From assembly GCA_036346255.1 (NCBI GenBank), contig JAYEVH010000092.1, forward strand, positions 62,001-126,000: a DNA stretch of 64,000 nucleotides. The letters are read 5' to 3'. The stretch is from Ampelocalamus luodianensis. Taxonomy: Eukaryota; Streptophyta; Magnoliopsida; Poales; Poaceae. Under the pieces are notes generated by a model. That model was not told the origin of the DNA and ran no database searches. It saw nothing but the letters and a program-made list of their open reading frames with translations. Both the position numbers and the translations under genes were made by a program. Below are positions 1 through 10,200 of this stretch, piece after piece. Numbering within the stretch: the first letter of the stretch is position 1; each line of letters starts with the position of its first letter.

Positions 1-549
1 ACTCATGACTTGGAGTTAGCTGCTGTGGTCCATGCACTCAAGATTAGGCGGCATTATCGATTGGTAACCGTTGTGAGGTGTATTCCGACCACAAGAGCTT
101 GAAGTACTTGTTCACCCACCAGATCTGAACCTCGTGCAAAGAAGATGGTTGGAATTGATCAGGACTATGACATGGGCATTCGGTATCATCCGGCAAGGCC
201 AACGTTGTGGCGTATGCACTCATCGGAAGGTGTATTGCAACATGTTGATGCTCCAAGAGCGACCTACCCTCATTTCAGAATTCCAGCGCCTCAATTTGGG
301 TTTGATCGAGCACGGTTCTCTTGCTACATTGGTTGTGCAACCAACCTTGGTGGACCAAATCAAGGCGGCACAGCAGACAGATGTTGGTGTGAGCCAAATC
401 AAGCAGAACATCAAGGATGGGATAGCCAAGTGCTTTTCAGAGGACGAGCATGGCGTTGTGTGGTTTGGACAGCGTCTTGTGGTTCCTAAGGTCATGGAAT
501 TGCGGAATTTGATTCTCCGCGAAGCCCATGATTCTCCTTTGTCTATTCC
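1..549 (+). pseudogene. Ty3/gypsy pol fragment: RNase H end to integrase N-terminus
   Basis: The first bases read THDLELAA, the end of a gypsy RNase H domain. They are followed by a degraded DHKSLKYLF-like stretch, QRRWLELI, and then an integrase-proximal segment (DVGVSQIKQNIKDG, LRNLILREAH). The same order is found at 51040-51640 in the better-preserved element. Frameshifts interrupt it from the start (compare positions 75-160), so it cannot make pol. The fragment stops at about 549, just before the integrase HHCC finger would be complete, and runs directly into LTR sequence. That junction is a deletion that removed the rest of integrase and about 3 kb of LTR. The element enters the window from the left. 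Confidence 0.85.
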
Positions 550-2294
550 TAAGGTCATGTATTTCACCTTGTGTATAAGTTTCGTCGCATTTGGATAATT
601 TTTGCTTGCTCTTTTGTTTAAGTGTTGCTCGTCTTATTGGTTGTTCTTGGTTCTTTTTTGCCTTTCGCTTAGGATTCGACATTTGCGGTAACCCCGAGAA
701 CGACCCTCCACAACAGTTTGAGCAACAGCAAGAAGGCAAGCAGTTTGATCATGTTAATCCCAGTATTTTAAGTATTTATGTTGATTACAAATTCTATGTA
801 TGCATTGCTATTTTGTGTTGATAGTTGGCCTAGTAGATGCATTTCCTTAGCAAATGATTATTCTCTACTACCATGAGCCTAGGTTACTTGCTGTGATTTA
901 GAGTTCATGGATGGGCTCTTGTCACTTAGTAGTTGCGAATTAATTGCTTAGCCATGCTTAGCTTCGGTAGAAATGGGCGGTTATCGACTTGTCGATAACC
1001 TTGATCACATCAAACTTATTATGATTTTGATTTCCACCTTGTGCTATGTCTACTTATGAAAACTAAAACTGAAAACAAAATGATTTAGACTTGGGCACAA
1101 TGGTATGATGGTGTGATTTTGGGTGTGACTGGAATGGTGCCCGGGTCAACAAGGACCGAACATCTTGTTACACTAAACCAAGCATTTTAGCGTGCTAACC
1201 ACATTAGAGGGTATGGGACCTCTCTTGACTTAGTACTTTGGCGTGTATTGGCTCCGAGTCGCAGGGAGTCGCAGGAGGGATGGTGTTGGGAGCATTGTAG
1301 TGTCCGAAAGACTTCACCCGTGATGGGATTTGTTGTCTTTCGGCTTGCAATGTAAGCATATGGGTTTCTATCCATATGAGCGGCTCGTAGTTAATACACA
1401 AGATTGGAAATGTCTCGTAGGACTTAGCCGCGCCCGCATACCTTCTGTAGTGTGCTTGTGGCTTGAAGGTGTCCAAGTGTGGGTACATTGGTACACCCTC
1501 GCAGGTTAAAACTATTCAATAGCCTCGCCCTAGGTTATGGACACGCTTGGCAAGGTCTTTCAAGAGTTAGACTACAACCTTTTAAATTAAAACTTGATGG
1601 GTGGTACGAATCGGGATTCGTGCTATGTTGTGGTGGCTATTGGGATAGTCACTTCGGTGTGGTTACTTGTATGTATCTTTACTTACATCACTTTGATAAC
1701 AAAACAGATTTGCAAACTTGCTTTTAAAATGTATTACATTATTGCAAATAAAATTGGCTTCATGCAAAATGAGACATACAACCTCCACCTAAATAAGCTT
1801 GCATGTAGTTTATGAATAGGTCTGCTATTCCACACGTCGATCTTGCGTGTACAAAGACAATCTTTGTACTCGGATGCTATGCTTAATTGTTCATTGCGAG
1901 AGGAAGAAGGTGAGCTCGAGGGGCCTCACTTTGTGAGTCGTGTTGTGGTAGCTTGCAGGCGACTAGCTTGGCGTCCTGGCCGGTTGCCTTGTGGGTACAT
2001 GGCTAACCGGTCGACTTTTGTTCTAGCCATCTTATGACGCTTTTGCTTCATTTGTCATTCTTGTATATTGTTCTATTTGGCCGGTCGGCTCTCTTTTGTA
2101 ATAACTTTACTTTATGTATGTCGTTGTTGAACCTAGTGATGTATGTGTATGGAATTGATGTGTAATTTTGTGATGATGTGCATATGCTGCAATTCTGGGA
2201 AGCATATGTCCATCGAGGCTTAGAATGTTTAATTAGTAATGCCAGAACCATTTGGAGGTTAAGTGTTACTAGTTAAATATTTCGGGTCCTCACA
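550..2294 (+). mobile_element. 3' part of a gypsy LTR (subfamily shared with 58284-63342)
   Basis: From about 550 the sequence follows the last 1.75 kb of the LTR ending at 63342 almost line for line, and more distantly the LTRs ending at 47705 and 57160. It ends in GGGTCCTCACA at 2294, the same terminus as the other long LTRs. The 5' part of the LTR is missing. It carries the module discussed in the findings: exon-like block 673-735, hairpins, the palindrome (one base short here, 1512-1522) and an acceptor before AGGAAGAAGG at 1901. Confidence 0.85.
673..735 (+). other. LTR exon-like block with GC splice donor (copy A)
   Basis: Acceptor-like CTTTCGCTTAG precedes a 63-nt block that ends in GAAG followed by GCAAGC, a good match to the GC-type donor consensus. 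Read in the phase that leaves one base at the end, it encodes FDICGNPENDPP and then a Gln/Glu-rich stretch without a stop. The same 63-nt length occurs at 25681-25743 and 55496-55558. Splicing is inferred only. Confidence 0.45.
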
Positions 2295-3140
2295 CGGCCG
2301 GCCAGCGTCTCCCCCATCGGCTCTCCTCCCCGCGCCGCCCCCATCCCGGCGCCGGCCCTCCTTCCTCCGGTGTCGCCTGTCCTTCCCCCCGCCGGCTTCT
2401 CCTAGATCGAGGTATATATGTGTGCTTGAATATAGTTTTGTGATTGAATGTGTGCTTGAATATATTTTTGTGATTGAATGGATGGGGAACAATGTGGCTT
2501 GATGATCTGACAAATGCTTCACTTTGCAGCCCTTGTAGTGACTAATCTAATTGACGCCGGGGATATCGAGGAGGGACTGACCGACGACTTCCTCCGTGAC
2601 ATCCGGGAGCTGCGTGCCAAGGCGGCGGAGGCAACGAAGCCCAAGCTAGCGAAACGGCCAGGAGGAAGGAGGGCGGGGATGATGCTAAGGATGTGCCTTT
2701 CGAGGAGCTCCGCGATGAGGACAAGATCATGGCCTTCTTCAGAAGGCTCATGAGCGAGTAGAGCCAGGAGGTGGACGAGGTGCCGAAGGCGGAGAGGCGG
2801 ACAGCCAAGGGGGATACATTTAGTATTTTTTTTGTAGTTGAAAAAACTATCACAGACGGTTCTGAACAAGAACCGTTTGTGATATTACTATCACAGACGG
2901 TTCTTGTTCAGAATCATCTGTGAAAATATACTATCACAGACGGTTCGGAAGTAGAACCGTTTGTGATAACTACTATCACAGACGGTTCTACTTTGGAACC
3001 ATCTGTGATATTCATATCACAGATGATTTTTGAACCGTCTGTGATAATGTCTATTATCACAGACGAATTTTTGAGCGGTTGGAAAACCGTGCGTGATGAC
3101 GATTTCGAGCAAATGCGTGATGAGGCTGTGTGTAGTAGTG
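2295..3140 (+). mobile_element. CACTA (En/Spm)-type element, 3' part
   Basis: The segment ends in TGTAGTAGTG (3131-3140), the reverse complement of a CACTACTACA terminus, which is diagnostic of CACTA transposons. A run of hairpins built on ATCACAGACGGTT (2849-3097) lies just inside, as is common in grass CACTA elements. Upstream are a GC-rich stretch (2297-2410) and a coding-like remnant around 2640-2820 that reads DVPFEELRDEDKIMAFF in one frame before a stop. No matching 5' CACTA end or 3-bp duplication was found; the left side abuts the LTR end at 2294, so the element is truncated. Confidence 0.7.
2849..3097 (+). repeat. Six tandem subterminal hairpins
   Basis: Each unit is an ATCACAGACGGTT-like arm followed within 4-13 bases by its inverted partner. 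The units lie at about 2849-2883, 2889-2924, 2933-2967, 2976-3010, 3017-3046 and 3056-3097. The first pairs ATCACAGACGGTTCT with AGAACCGTTTGTGAT. The later units are shorter or less perfect. They are probably transposase-binding subterminal repeats of the CACTA element. Confidence 0.85.
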
Positions 3141-3266
3141 TTGGCCTTATGCAAATTATCTCTATAAGCCTCCTGTTGTAAATCCCTGCATGCATTAATC
3201 TGTTATTTGACGGGTGTGACTTGCGAGCACGGTTGTTGTGCTCACTCTTGCTTTGTTGCAAAGCAG

Positions 3267-3310
3267 GTGAGGAGATTTACGTTGAGGACCAAGAGGTCCT
3301 GGACGACTAG
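3267..3310 (+). other. Acidic LTR exon ending in DD-stop (copy B)
   Basis: After TTGCAAAGCAG the frame with phase 1 reads GEEIYVEDQEVLDD and then TAG at 3308-3310. The composition and ending match the blocks at 26977-27035 and 7762-7799 (minus) although the nucleotide sequence differs, which suggests conservation of the peptide character. Confidence 0.45.
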
Positions 3311-3599
3311 GCTATGCCCTCTAGCAGGTTGCTTGTGGTGTATCAGGTGGACTTGACTTTTTGCCTTTGCTGTGTATTTTGCTTTTGCCGGCTTGTAAGT
3401 CATCTTTGTAATCAACTCTTTTGTTATTAATAAAGTTTGCGTTGATGGTTGTTACCACTATTGTTTGCTGTGTGAGCTAGCCGTTGATCCTTGGGACTAG
3501 TTCAGTACACGGGGACTTGGGGACTTTCCCATGTCTCACGACCTCCTCGGGTTTGGTCTCTCGACCACCCCCGAGTCGGGTCATGGTACTTGGGACGTC

Positions 3600-3822
3600 C
3601 TGGGTCTCTCGAACTCCTCAGGTCCGATCTCAAGACCTCTAGGTGGTCCTGCTGGACCTCCTAGGTGGTCCTGCTGGACCTCCTAGGTGGTCCTGGAGGA
3701 CTTCCCGAGCGGTCCTTAAATCCTGGGTCTCACGACCTCCTCAGGTCCGATCTCAAGACCTCTAGGTGGTCCTGCTGGACCTCCTAGGTGGTCCTGGAGG
3801 ACTTCCCGAGCGGTCCTTAAGG
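3600..3822 (+). repeat. Tandem duplication with internal 22-bp repeats
   Basis: A block starting TGGGTCTC at 3600 recurs from 3723 to about 3822. Within both blocks the unit CTAGGTGGTCCTGCTGGACC repeats, three times (last one variant) in the first block and twice in the second. This lies at the end of an LTR, just upstream of its terminus at 3856. Confidence 0.85.
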
Positions 3823-3856
3823 ACCTCTCGGGTGAACCCTGGGTCGGGGCGTGACA

Positions 3857-4526
3857 TTCTCCCCGCACTCAATTTCCCCCATTTCTTCCCCCTTAAACCT
3901 TCTTAATTCGCATTTGCACCACCTCCGCACTGGCTTGAAACCACCATGCACGTTCCCACCCCTCAGTGATCCTCTCGGCCTATAAAAGGAACCCTCGGCA
4001 TTGCCACTTAACCCTCAACCCATTCCCGTGACCCACCGCACCTATCTTCGCCTCACATCGTTAGAATTGCCATTTGAAAGTCGCCAGCCGTGCGCCCATC
4101 CTCCGCCGATTGCACTGCCATCATCGACACCCCACCACCATCTTCTACACCATCGAGTTCGCTATTCCATGTTCTATCCCGTGTGCCTGCTTCCATCATC
4201 GGAAGACCGCTGGAGCTCCATCGTCGTCAACAACTGCATCTTGCCGCCGGCCATCCTGTCACGCCCTTCCGCTGTGAACGTGCGCACTAGGTTCCCTACT
4301 CCCTCCTCATTCTTTTGCGCACACACACCATCGTCGTCGTGGCGTAGAACGTCGGTGATCATAAGGTCCCGAGCGCCACCCTCTCACTGGAGTGACGTGG
4401 CAAGGCATGTGGCACTACCTGCCAGCCACGTGTGCACCATGTCAGCTCATTGGCCCAGTCGGCACCCACGTTAGAGCCAGTATGGTGCTTGCGCCAGCGC
4501 ATGCATAATCATTGTTATCGCTTCAT
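3857..4526 (+). mobile_element. LTR promoter/leader fragment, plus strand
   Basis: The order of features matches the reverse strand of 18811-19490: a TATA box, a C-rich leader, TGACGTGG and GCTTGCGCCAGCGC-like blocks, then an abrupt end. The TATA-like CTATAAAAG is at 3980-3988. The GC-rich frame seen here is leader sequence, not a gene. The fragment is cut by the minus-strand LTR that ends at 4527. Confidence 0.55.
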
Positions 4527-4809
4527 TGTTGGGACCCAAAAATACAATTCTGGATCCTCTGTGTATTCTGCACTAGTCCAGGATCACGCTAGTGAACACA
4601 ATATCAACATAGATGAATATCAATCCATACAAGTCGAATAATAACATAAACAATTAATTTGAATAGCAAATAATAGTTTTGACCTTATGGTTGGGTTTAC
4701 ATTTATTAAGCCTCGCAGTGCTAGCAATAATTAAATAAGCAGCAGCGGAACAAATAAACTTTAGCGGAATCCCATCAATTCACCACAGGCAACCGATTGG
4801 GATCAAGAC

Positions 4810-4868
4810 CTAACGATCAACACCTTCATAATACTCATCCTCGAATGCGGGCAATGACTCATCCACTC
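4810..4868 (-). other. Acidic LTR exon (minus-strand 3' LTR)
   Basis: On the minus strand AAATCAAATCAACAG is followed by GAGTGGATGAG. In phase 1 the block reads GVDESLPAFEDEYYEGVDR and then TAG. It is 59 nt long, the same as the block at 26977-27035. The paired donor upstream is TTTCAAG/GTAAGTT (exon edge 6078). Inferred exon. Confidence 0.4.
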
Positions 4869-6202
4869 CTGTTGATTTGATTTAGCAAGTATGAGTACAC
4901 AACCATACTCGCAAGTCATACCACAGAATGCAATGTATAGATGCAGGCTTATTCCAAAGGAATGGCTTCTGTGGTTCTTTCGCATAAAAGCAATATTTGC
5001 AATTGAATACAAATAATAGATTGCAGGTATAATTTAAAACAAATAAACAATAATAATTTAACAGTTGTTTTCACAAAGAACATAAAGCCTAATCAAATTC
5101 ACACAGCCACATGACTTGTATCACACAGCTGTCCCATCCCATATGTTTTATGAAAATCTAACCCTCATGTGAAATCCCCGAGCATGTCCATGACCGCAGA
5201 CGCTGCTATTCGAATAGATTGATTAATACTCTGTAGATGTTGTACACTTTATCCACATGATATAATCAGTATTGCAAGTACTAATTATAACAAAACTTTT
5301 CAGAAACTTTATCTCAACATTGACACTCCCGATGTGCTTTATTGACGACACTAATGCTCACACAAGAAATTAGTCCACCACACACGGTTGGACAGGGAAG
5401 TGACGAATCGTCCCACAATGTGAATCGCCACTGAGGCAAAAACACACCTCCACCCTAGCACAGAGCCTATCCTACTACCTGAGTAGTCAAGGTCAAGAAT
5501 CCATAACTTACTAAGCTAGGCCCGTCCCATACCAAGCATGTGGTCGTACAGTTATGGCTCAATTCAATGGCGCACAAAGTTCAGTCCTTAATTGACCAAG
5601 ACAAGACTCCCAATTTCTAACTATGCCACAAAGATTATCATTCCCAATCACACAGCTCCACCATGTCTCACAATATCTACCACTTACCTCGGTCTAAATC
5701 CTTTACCACCTAGTTGGTTAAGTGCAACACATGCCATCCACGAGTAATAGCACACAACACACAGTTTTATCATAAAGTTCTATATTCACTTAGTCAAATT
5801 TATATTTACAATTCACATGAAATGATGACTCGTTGCATGGCTAAGCAAACTAATCGTATCTAACCAACCCACGTTGGTGCTACGATAATACCAACTAAAT
5901 AATGAACCAATCTAGGGTGACAAAAGATTATGACATAGCAATATACAAGGTGGATATAACAATTTGGATTGATAACTAAACCCAAAAGCATTTAAATAAA
6001 TATCTAAAGTACATGCAATAATTTGAATCAATATAATTTTAAAAACTGGGTTCAATATGATCAAAGGTATAACTTACCTTGAAATAGATCTTGGTACTGG
6101 TCTTGGTCTTGGTGAACTCCTTCTTCAAAATCTCCCAAAGTATCGCGATCCTTCGCCTCTTAGAGCAAGTGCCAAAGACTCCTCCCGAATAGAGGAACTA
6201 GC

Positions 6203-6574
6203 ATCGCTTTGCCTTAAGCGATCTTGTGAGGATTAAATCTCTATGCATTATCTTTAATACATAATAAAAGACCATACGTCTTCATAGTCGTAACCCCTAA
6301 GGCTCACGACCTCACTGGTCATAAAGATTCTAGAGGTTACTCAAATAGGTACCTGGTCAGACAAAGTCCTGTACCTAGCCTCTGACCAGGTAACTACTCG
6401 TAAAAGGGGATGAACTGATTCCAGGTATATTCCTTACCGTGTGATGAATGGAACACATGCGTGTATTCCATACCACGTAACATTTCTTTATCCCAAGACA
6501 CTAAAAAACAACCACCATACGGTTGAGTGTCTTATAGACACTCAACCGTAGAGCAGTTGATACTTCATCAACTG
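6203..6574. repeat. Cluster of perfect inverted repeats in the minus-strand LTR
   Basis: Four perfect stems lie close together: ATCGCTT/AAGCGAT (6203-6222), ACCTGGTCAGA/TCTGACCAGGT (6351-6391), TACGGTTGAGTGTCT/AGACACTCAACCGTA (6518-6550, 3-base loop) and CAGTTGAT/ATCAACTG (6554-6574, 5-base loop). A weaker one based on GGAACAC/GTGTATTCC lies near 6450-6471. No coding sequence overlaps them. Confidence 0.8.
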
Positions 6575-6886
6575 TCATCTCGCTCCGACCAGTCGCGACG
6601 CTTCACAACAGATGTCTTCTCCAGAAGTATATGCCACCTCTTCAAGGGTTATTTAAAGATGAGGCATGGACGGAGCCAGAGGGATCAAGTCGCATCGGAT
6701 TGAAGCATAGACATTAGCATCATATCCGTGTTTCAAGCCCGATATTGTAGCATAGCAAATATTACTGTCAGTGTAAATAGGATTAGTCCACCGCCTGGTC
6801 GTACGCATCCTCTGTAATAGTCAGTTCATATTAATCAAAGAGCAGTCCCATTCTCTCCCAAGAAGTCCCGTACCATATTACTCTAT

Positions 6887-7235
6887 TTATTTCGTAAGAT
6901 CGACGACTTGATCGTCGACAAGTGCCAACTCCTCCTCTGCCATCTGTAACTTCATATGGGTGTTGTGCAGCTCATCTAGTGTGGTCTGGTAAGTGTAGTC
7001 CATCGCAACTATCAACTCGACCTGATTGGTTAGGTTAGGGGAAATCTTCATTCCTAGTGAGGCAAAAGGAGCTGTGTAGACTGGTGGGATAGTAGAGTGG
7101 GTAGAAGTGAAAGCCGGTGCAGTTGAGCTCGAAGTCGTAGATGCGTCGCAGCTTGCGGATGACCTCTCGTGCAGCATCCTGAATGCCGGTGAAGGAGTCG
7201 CAGAGTATTGGATCATCGAAGATGTGGAATGGCAC
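6887..7235 (-). pseudogene. Gag-like N-terminal fragment of the minus-strand gypsy element
   Basis: Two overlapping minus-strand frames share this stretch. The upstream one contains IQDAAREVIRKLRRIYDFEL. The downstream one (from 7216) continues with a Ser/Thr/Pro-rich segment, then NQVELIVAMDYTYQTTLDELHNTHMKLQMAEEELALVDDQVVDLTK, which looks like a coiled coil. The position, 300-650 bases inside the PBS at 7545-7559, fits the start of gag. The change of frame near 7100 suggests one frameshift. I do not recognise a characterised domain, and the remaining gag and all of pol are absent before the 3' LTR, so the element is non-autonomous or deleted. Confidence 0.45.
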
Positions 7236-7544
7236 GTTCTCCTAAGCGTTGGTGTAGAGTAGCACCTCTACTCTCCACTGTTCCTGAGTCCCCACTGTGT
7301 ACGTTTATCCCTGATGGATGGGTCTCTCTCTGAACTGCAAGTGTTGTATCATCTTCCAAAGTGCTATTGCCCAGTGTCCTACGTACACACTGCGTCTACA
7401 ATTTTGAAAAAGACAAGTGTTAGTAACCATTTTAAAGAGAAAGGTTGAGTAAGGACACCAGAAAGACAAACATATTTTTAGTTTTTGAAAATAAGTCCTT
7501 AATGGTTTTGTCCATTCTAACTAAAGCCATGACCTACACTCAAT

Positions 7545-7559
7545 ATAGCTCTCATACCA
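7545..7559 (-). other. Primer-binding site (minus strand)
   Basis: The minus strand reads TGGTATGAGAGCTAT four bases inside the LTR edge at 7564. This differs by one base from TGGTATCAGAGC, the usual PBS complementary to initiator tRNA-Met in plant gypsy elements. Confidence 0.75.
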
Positions 7560-7563
7560 TCTT

Positions 7564-9447
7564 TGTCGAACCCGGGAGTAAAGGATCCTGGATTCTCTAT
7601 ATTTCACAAACTAGTCCATGAACAGCTAGTGTACACAGTCAACAAAAGATGATAGCATAACCATAATACGCAATTTATTCATAATAATTCAAGTTTATTG
7701 CAAAAGGGTTAAAAGCCAAAAAGAAAAGTATAGCAGAAGCATAAATGATCTGGGGCGTAGCCTAGTCATCCAAGTCCTCACCCTCCTCGTAGTACTCCTC
7801 TGAACAACAATTTATTTCAGCAAGGTGAGTATAAATAATGGTACTCTGCAAGTTACACCCAATAACAGAATTATAATGCATGCATGTTTATTCAAGTGAG
7901 GGTTTATATGGCTCAATTTGTATAAACCGATATTTTCCATTTAAATATCCGTGTAAGGCAGTTTATTCTATAACTAAAAATCAATTGTTAATTTTATAGT
8001 GGATAACCTCCATACAAATATGGTGAAGTATACCCTCCCATCACATGGCTAACCGCCGAATTTCTCCACGAGGATTAACCATCCTAAAACATTTGCTAAA
8101 TTTATTTTAAAAATAAAACCAAAAATCTAACTTTGGGTGGCTTTGTTCAGCATGTCTATAAACGTGGACACGACTATTTGAATAGTTTCACACTCTATAG
8201 AGGTGGTACAACTTTACCAACGAGATATAATTTGCTTAAAATGTCAGCCAAGACACGCTTCCAAAGGCGTGCGACTAAGCAATTGTCACTAGGCTTTTAC
8301 AATGTTTCACCCCAAAATTATTATTCCTACTAAGGTTTCATTTCCATTGGGTTAACCACCCTCCGGGAGCCCCCTCTTGCGCCAATTCGGAATACTGTCT
8401 AACTGACACTCGCACATCAACATGGCACAATTAACAATGAGGTATTACAAATTATTTAGCCTAAGCTGTCCCATTTCGGACTTGTGGTAGTACGGTGAAG
8501 CTTTGCAAGATGCAGCTCGAAGACCGGTCCTTAACCAATTTGGGCAACACTCCATAAATCCTAGACTCGATCATTGAAATGAATCGATCCTATGCATTGA
8601 CTTGCACCATCCTAACATCCATTTTGCCAAAGTCTAAACAAATTTTAATTTATTTTCCAACTCAAACCATTTTCTAAAATTTCTATGGGAAAACAATACC
8701 ATAGTCTCATTTTAAATCATAGTTGAATATTTTGACTAAATTCCCCAAATTCAATATTTTTAGTCTAAGCTTTGACTAAGCAAAAAGTTTTTCAACATGT
8801 TCTAGTTCATACTATTGTACCAACTAGATTTTCAACTAAGATATCAAGGGATGGCTGAATCAATAACCAGATTGGCTTTACAATGGAATTAGGAATAACT
8901 ATAAATTTAAAATAGGAATTTAAATCAACTTGAATATAAATAAGCATGCAATAATAATTTAAAACAAAATTTAAATAATTTAAAATACTGGGATCAAATT
9001 TGATTAAAGATGTAACTTGCCTTGCTCAAATACTTGGTCCTCAAACAACTCTTGTTCTCTAGAGTCGTCAAAATTTATACGCGAACACAAGCCAAATTCA
9101 AATAAATGCAAATAAAATTAAAATGAATACAAAATTAAATAATTTCATTATAGATAGCTAGATCTTGAATTTATATGAATTTAGAAAATTGAATCGCTGA
9201 AATCGGAGCTCGTATGAAGGAGAACGAGTCCTCGAAAGATTTAATCCAAAAGAATTAACCTAAATTCAATTTCCTGGAACTACTGATTTATTTTTCTAAT
9301 GGAAAATCGAATTATGATGTAGCATGATGTCAGCACATGATTTTCTTTTCCGGCCGAAGTAATTTCATACTGGAAAATCAAATCTCTAACTGACATGTGG
9401 GCCCTTGGTCTACAAACCAAGTTGGTCCACGGTCCACGGTGGACTGG
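7564..9447 (-). mobile_element. Gypsy 5' LTR, inner part (minus strand)
   Basis: This runs from the LTR edge next to the PBS up to the insertion point of the element at 9448-18810, and continues at 18811-20092, giving an LTR of about 3.17 kb. It pairs with the LTR at 4527. It carries a GC-type donor (AAG/GCAAGTT, exon edge 9021), the palindrome variant CTATTTGAATAG at 8174-8185, the hairpin GAGTA/TACTC at 7827-7846 and an acidic exon at 7762-7799. The rest is AT-rich and has no gene. Confidence 0.7.
7762..7799 (-). other. Acidic LTR exon ending in DD-stop (minus-strand 5' LTR)
   Basis: On the minus strand TTGTTGTTCAG precedes AGGAGTACTACGAGG. In phase 1 the block reads EEYYEEGEDLDD then TAG at 7764-7762. 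The matching donor lies 1.2 kb upstream at 9019-9020. Confidence 0.45.
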
Positions 9448-10200
9448 TGATGAACCCGAAGGTCCGATTGTTGGCCCGATCTTTTGATGAGAACGATAAG
9501 TTCGGTAGGTGTCGCTCAATTCTCACGATCCTAATTATGAACAAATAAGGCTCGAAACCACGCAATTGCTGAACTGCTCGACAAGTCGTTATCAACCGTG
9601 CACGAATACCCGGTTAACCTGATCACGAAGATCGATTCCTACATACACGAAGAAGCACGCAAGAACAAGATAAATAAGCAATCTGAAATTACAAATATGA
9701 ATGAAATACTTGATAAATTGGGATTCTGAAGCGGTATTATGGTTGGTCTAGTCGACACAAGCCAATACACGAAGTTGCATGGAAGCTAACTTTTACCTAA
9801 ACAAAATCCAAAAAAAACTAGAGGGGTGTGGCCTCCTTATATAGGGGAGGGGGAGCCGCACATATCCAAGAGCTAAGGGGGTGGTACTATTCATGATTGT
9901 CGGCCCAAATAGGTTACAAAGCCCAATTTGGCCCAAATAGGTGACACAACACTTTCTTTTGATTATTGTGGCGTGCACAGAAGGAATTTAGAGATGTGAC
10001 TGGATCCGTTTGAAAGAGGACGAGATAAAGTTTCAATCAAGTACTCGTTGACCTCAAACGGAGTTCATATGCAAAAGTTATGCCTGTTTAAAGTCAGGGT
10101 TGTCTCCGAAGGCCGAACTGGATTCCAAAATGTGTCTAACTTGAACTCTTGCTTTGCTTGGACACAAAGTGACATGGAAACTTTTCTTGTACCATGGCAT
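9448..10200 (-). mobile_element. 3' LTR of the non-autonomous element, main part
   Basis: It aligns with 17959-18770 at roughly 90-95% by eye. Many differences are C/T or G/A, which fits decay of methylated cytosines. About 55 bases present at 18405-18470 are missing here. On the minus strand the TATA box is CTATATAAGG at 9835-9844. The last 44 bases of the LTR continue at 12427-12470 beyond the inserted solo LTR. Confidence 0.85.

Larger units (their letters stand above)
3141..3856 (+). mobile_element. 3' end of a diverged gypsy LTR
   Basis: The segment starts mid-LTR (TTGGCCTTATGCAAAT resembles the stretch at 34122-34137) and ends in GGGGCGTGACA, a typical LTR terminus. It keeps the order seen in the other LTRs: hairpin GAGCAC/GTGCTC at 3225-3243, an AG acceptor at 3265-3266, then an acidic reading frame ending in Asp-Asp-stop. 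The CACTA end at 3140 joins directly to it. No PBS follows. Confidence 0.65.
4527..6880 (-). mobile_element. Gypsy 3' LTR (minus strand), diverged
   Basis: The plus-strand edge TGTTGGGACCCAAAAATAC at 4527 aligns with TGTCGAACCCGGGAGTAAAG at 7564, followed by shared blocks (GGATCC, ACTAGTCCA, GCTAGTG and others) for about 1.5 kb, up to roughly 6100 against 9030. These are the two LTRs of one minus-strand element. Beyond 6100 I see no clear similarity to the other LTR, so the upper edge near 6880 is only approximate. It contains the palindrome at 5206-5217, a GT donor at 6076-6077 and an acidic exon at 4810-4868. Confidence 0.6.
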
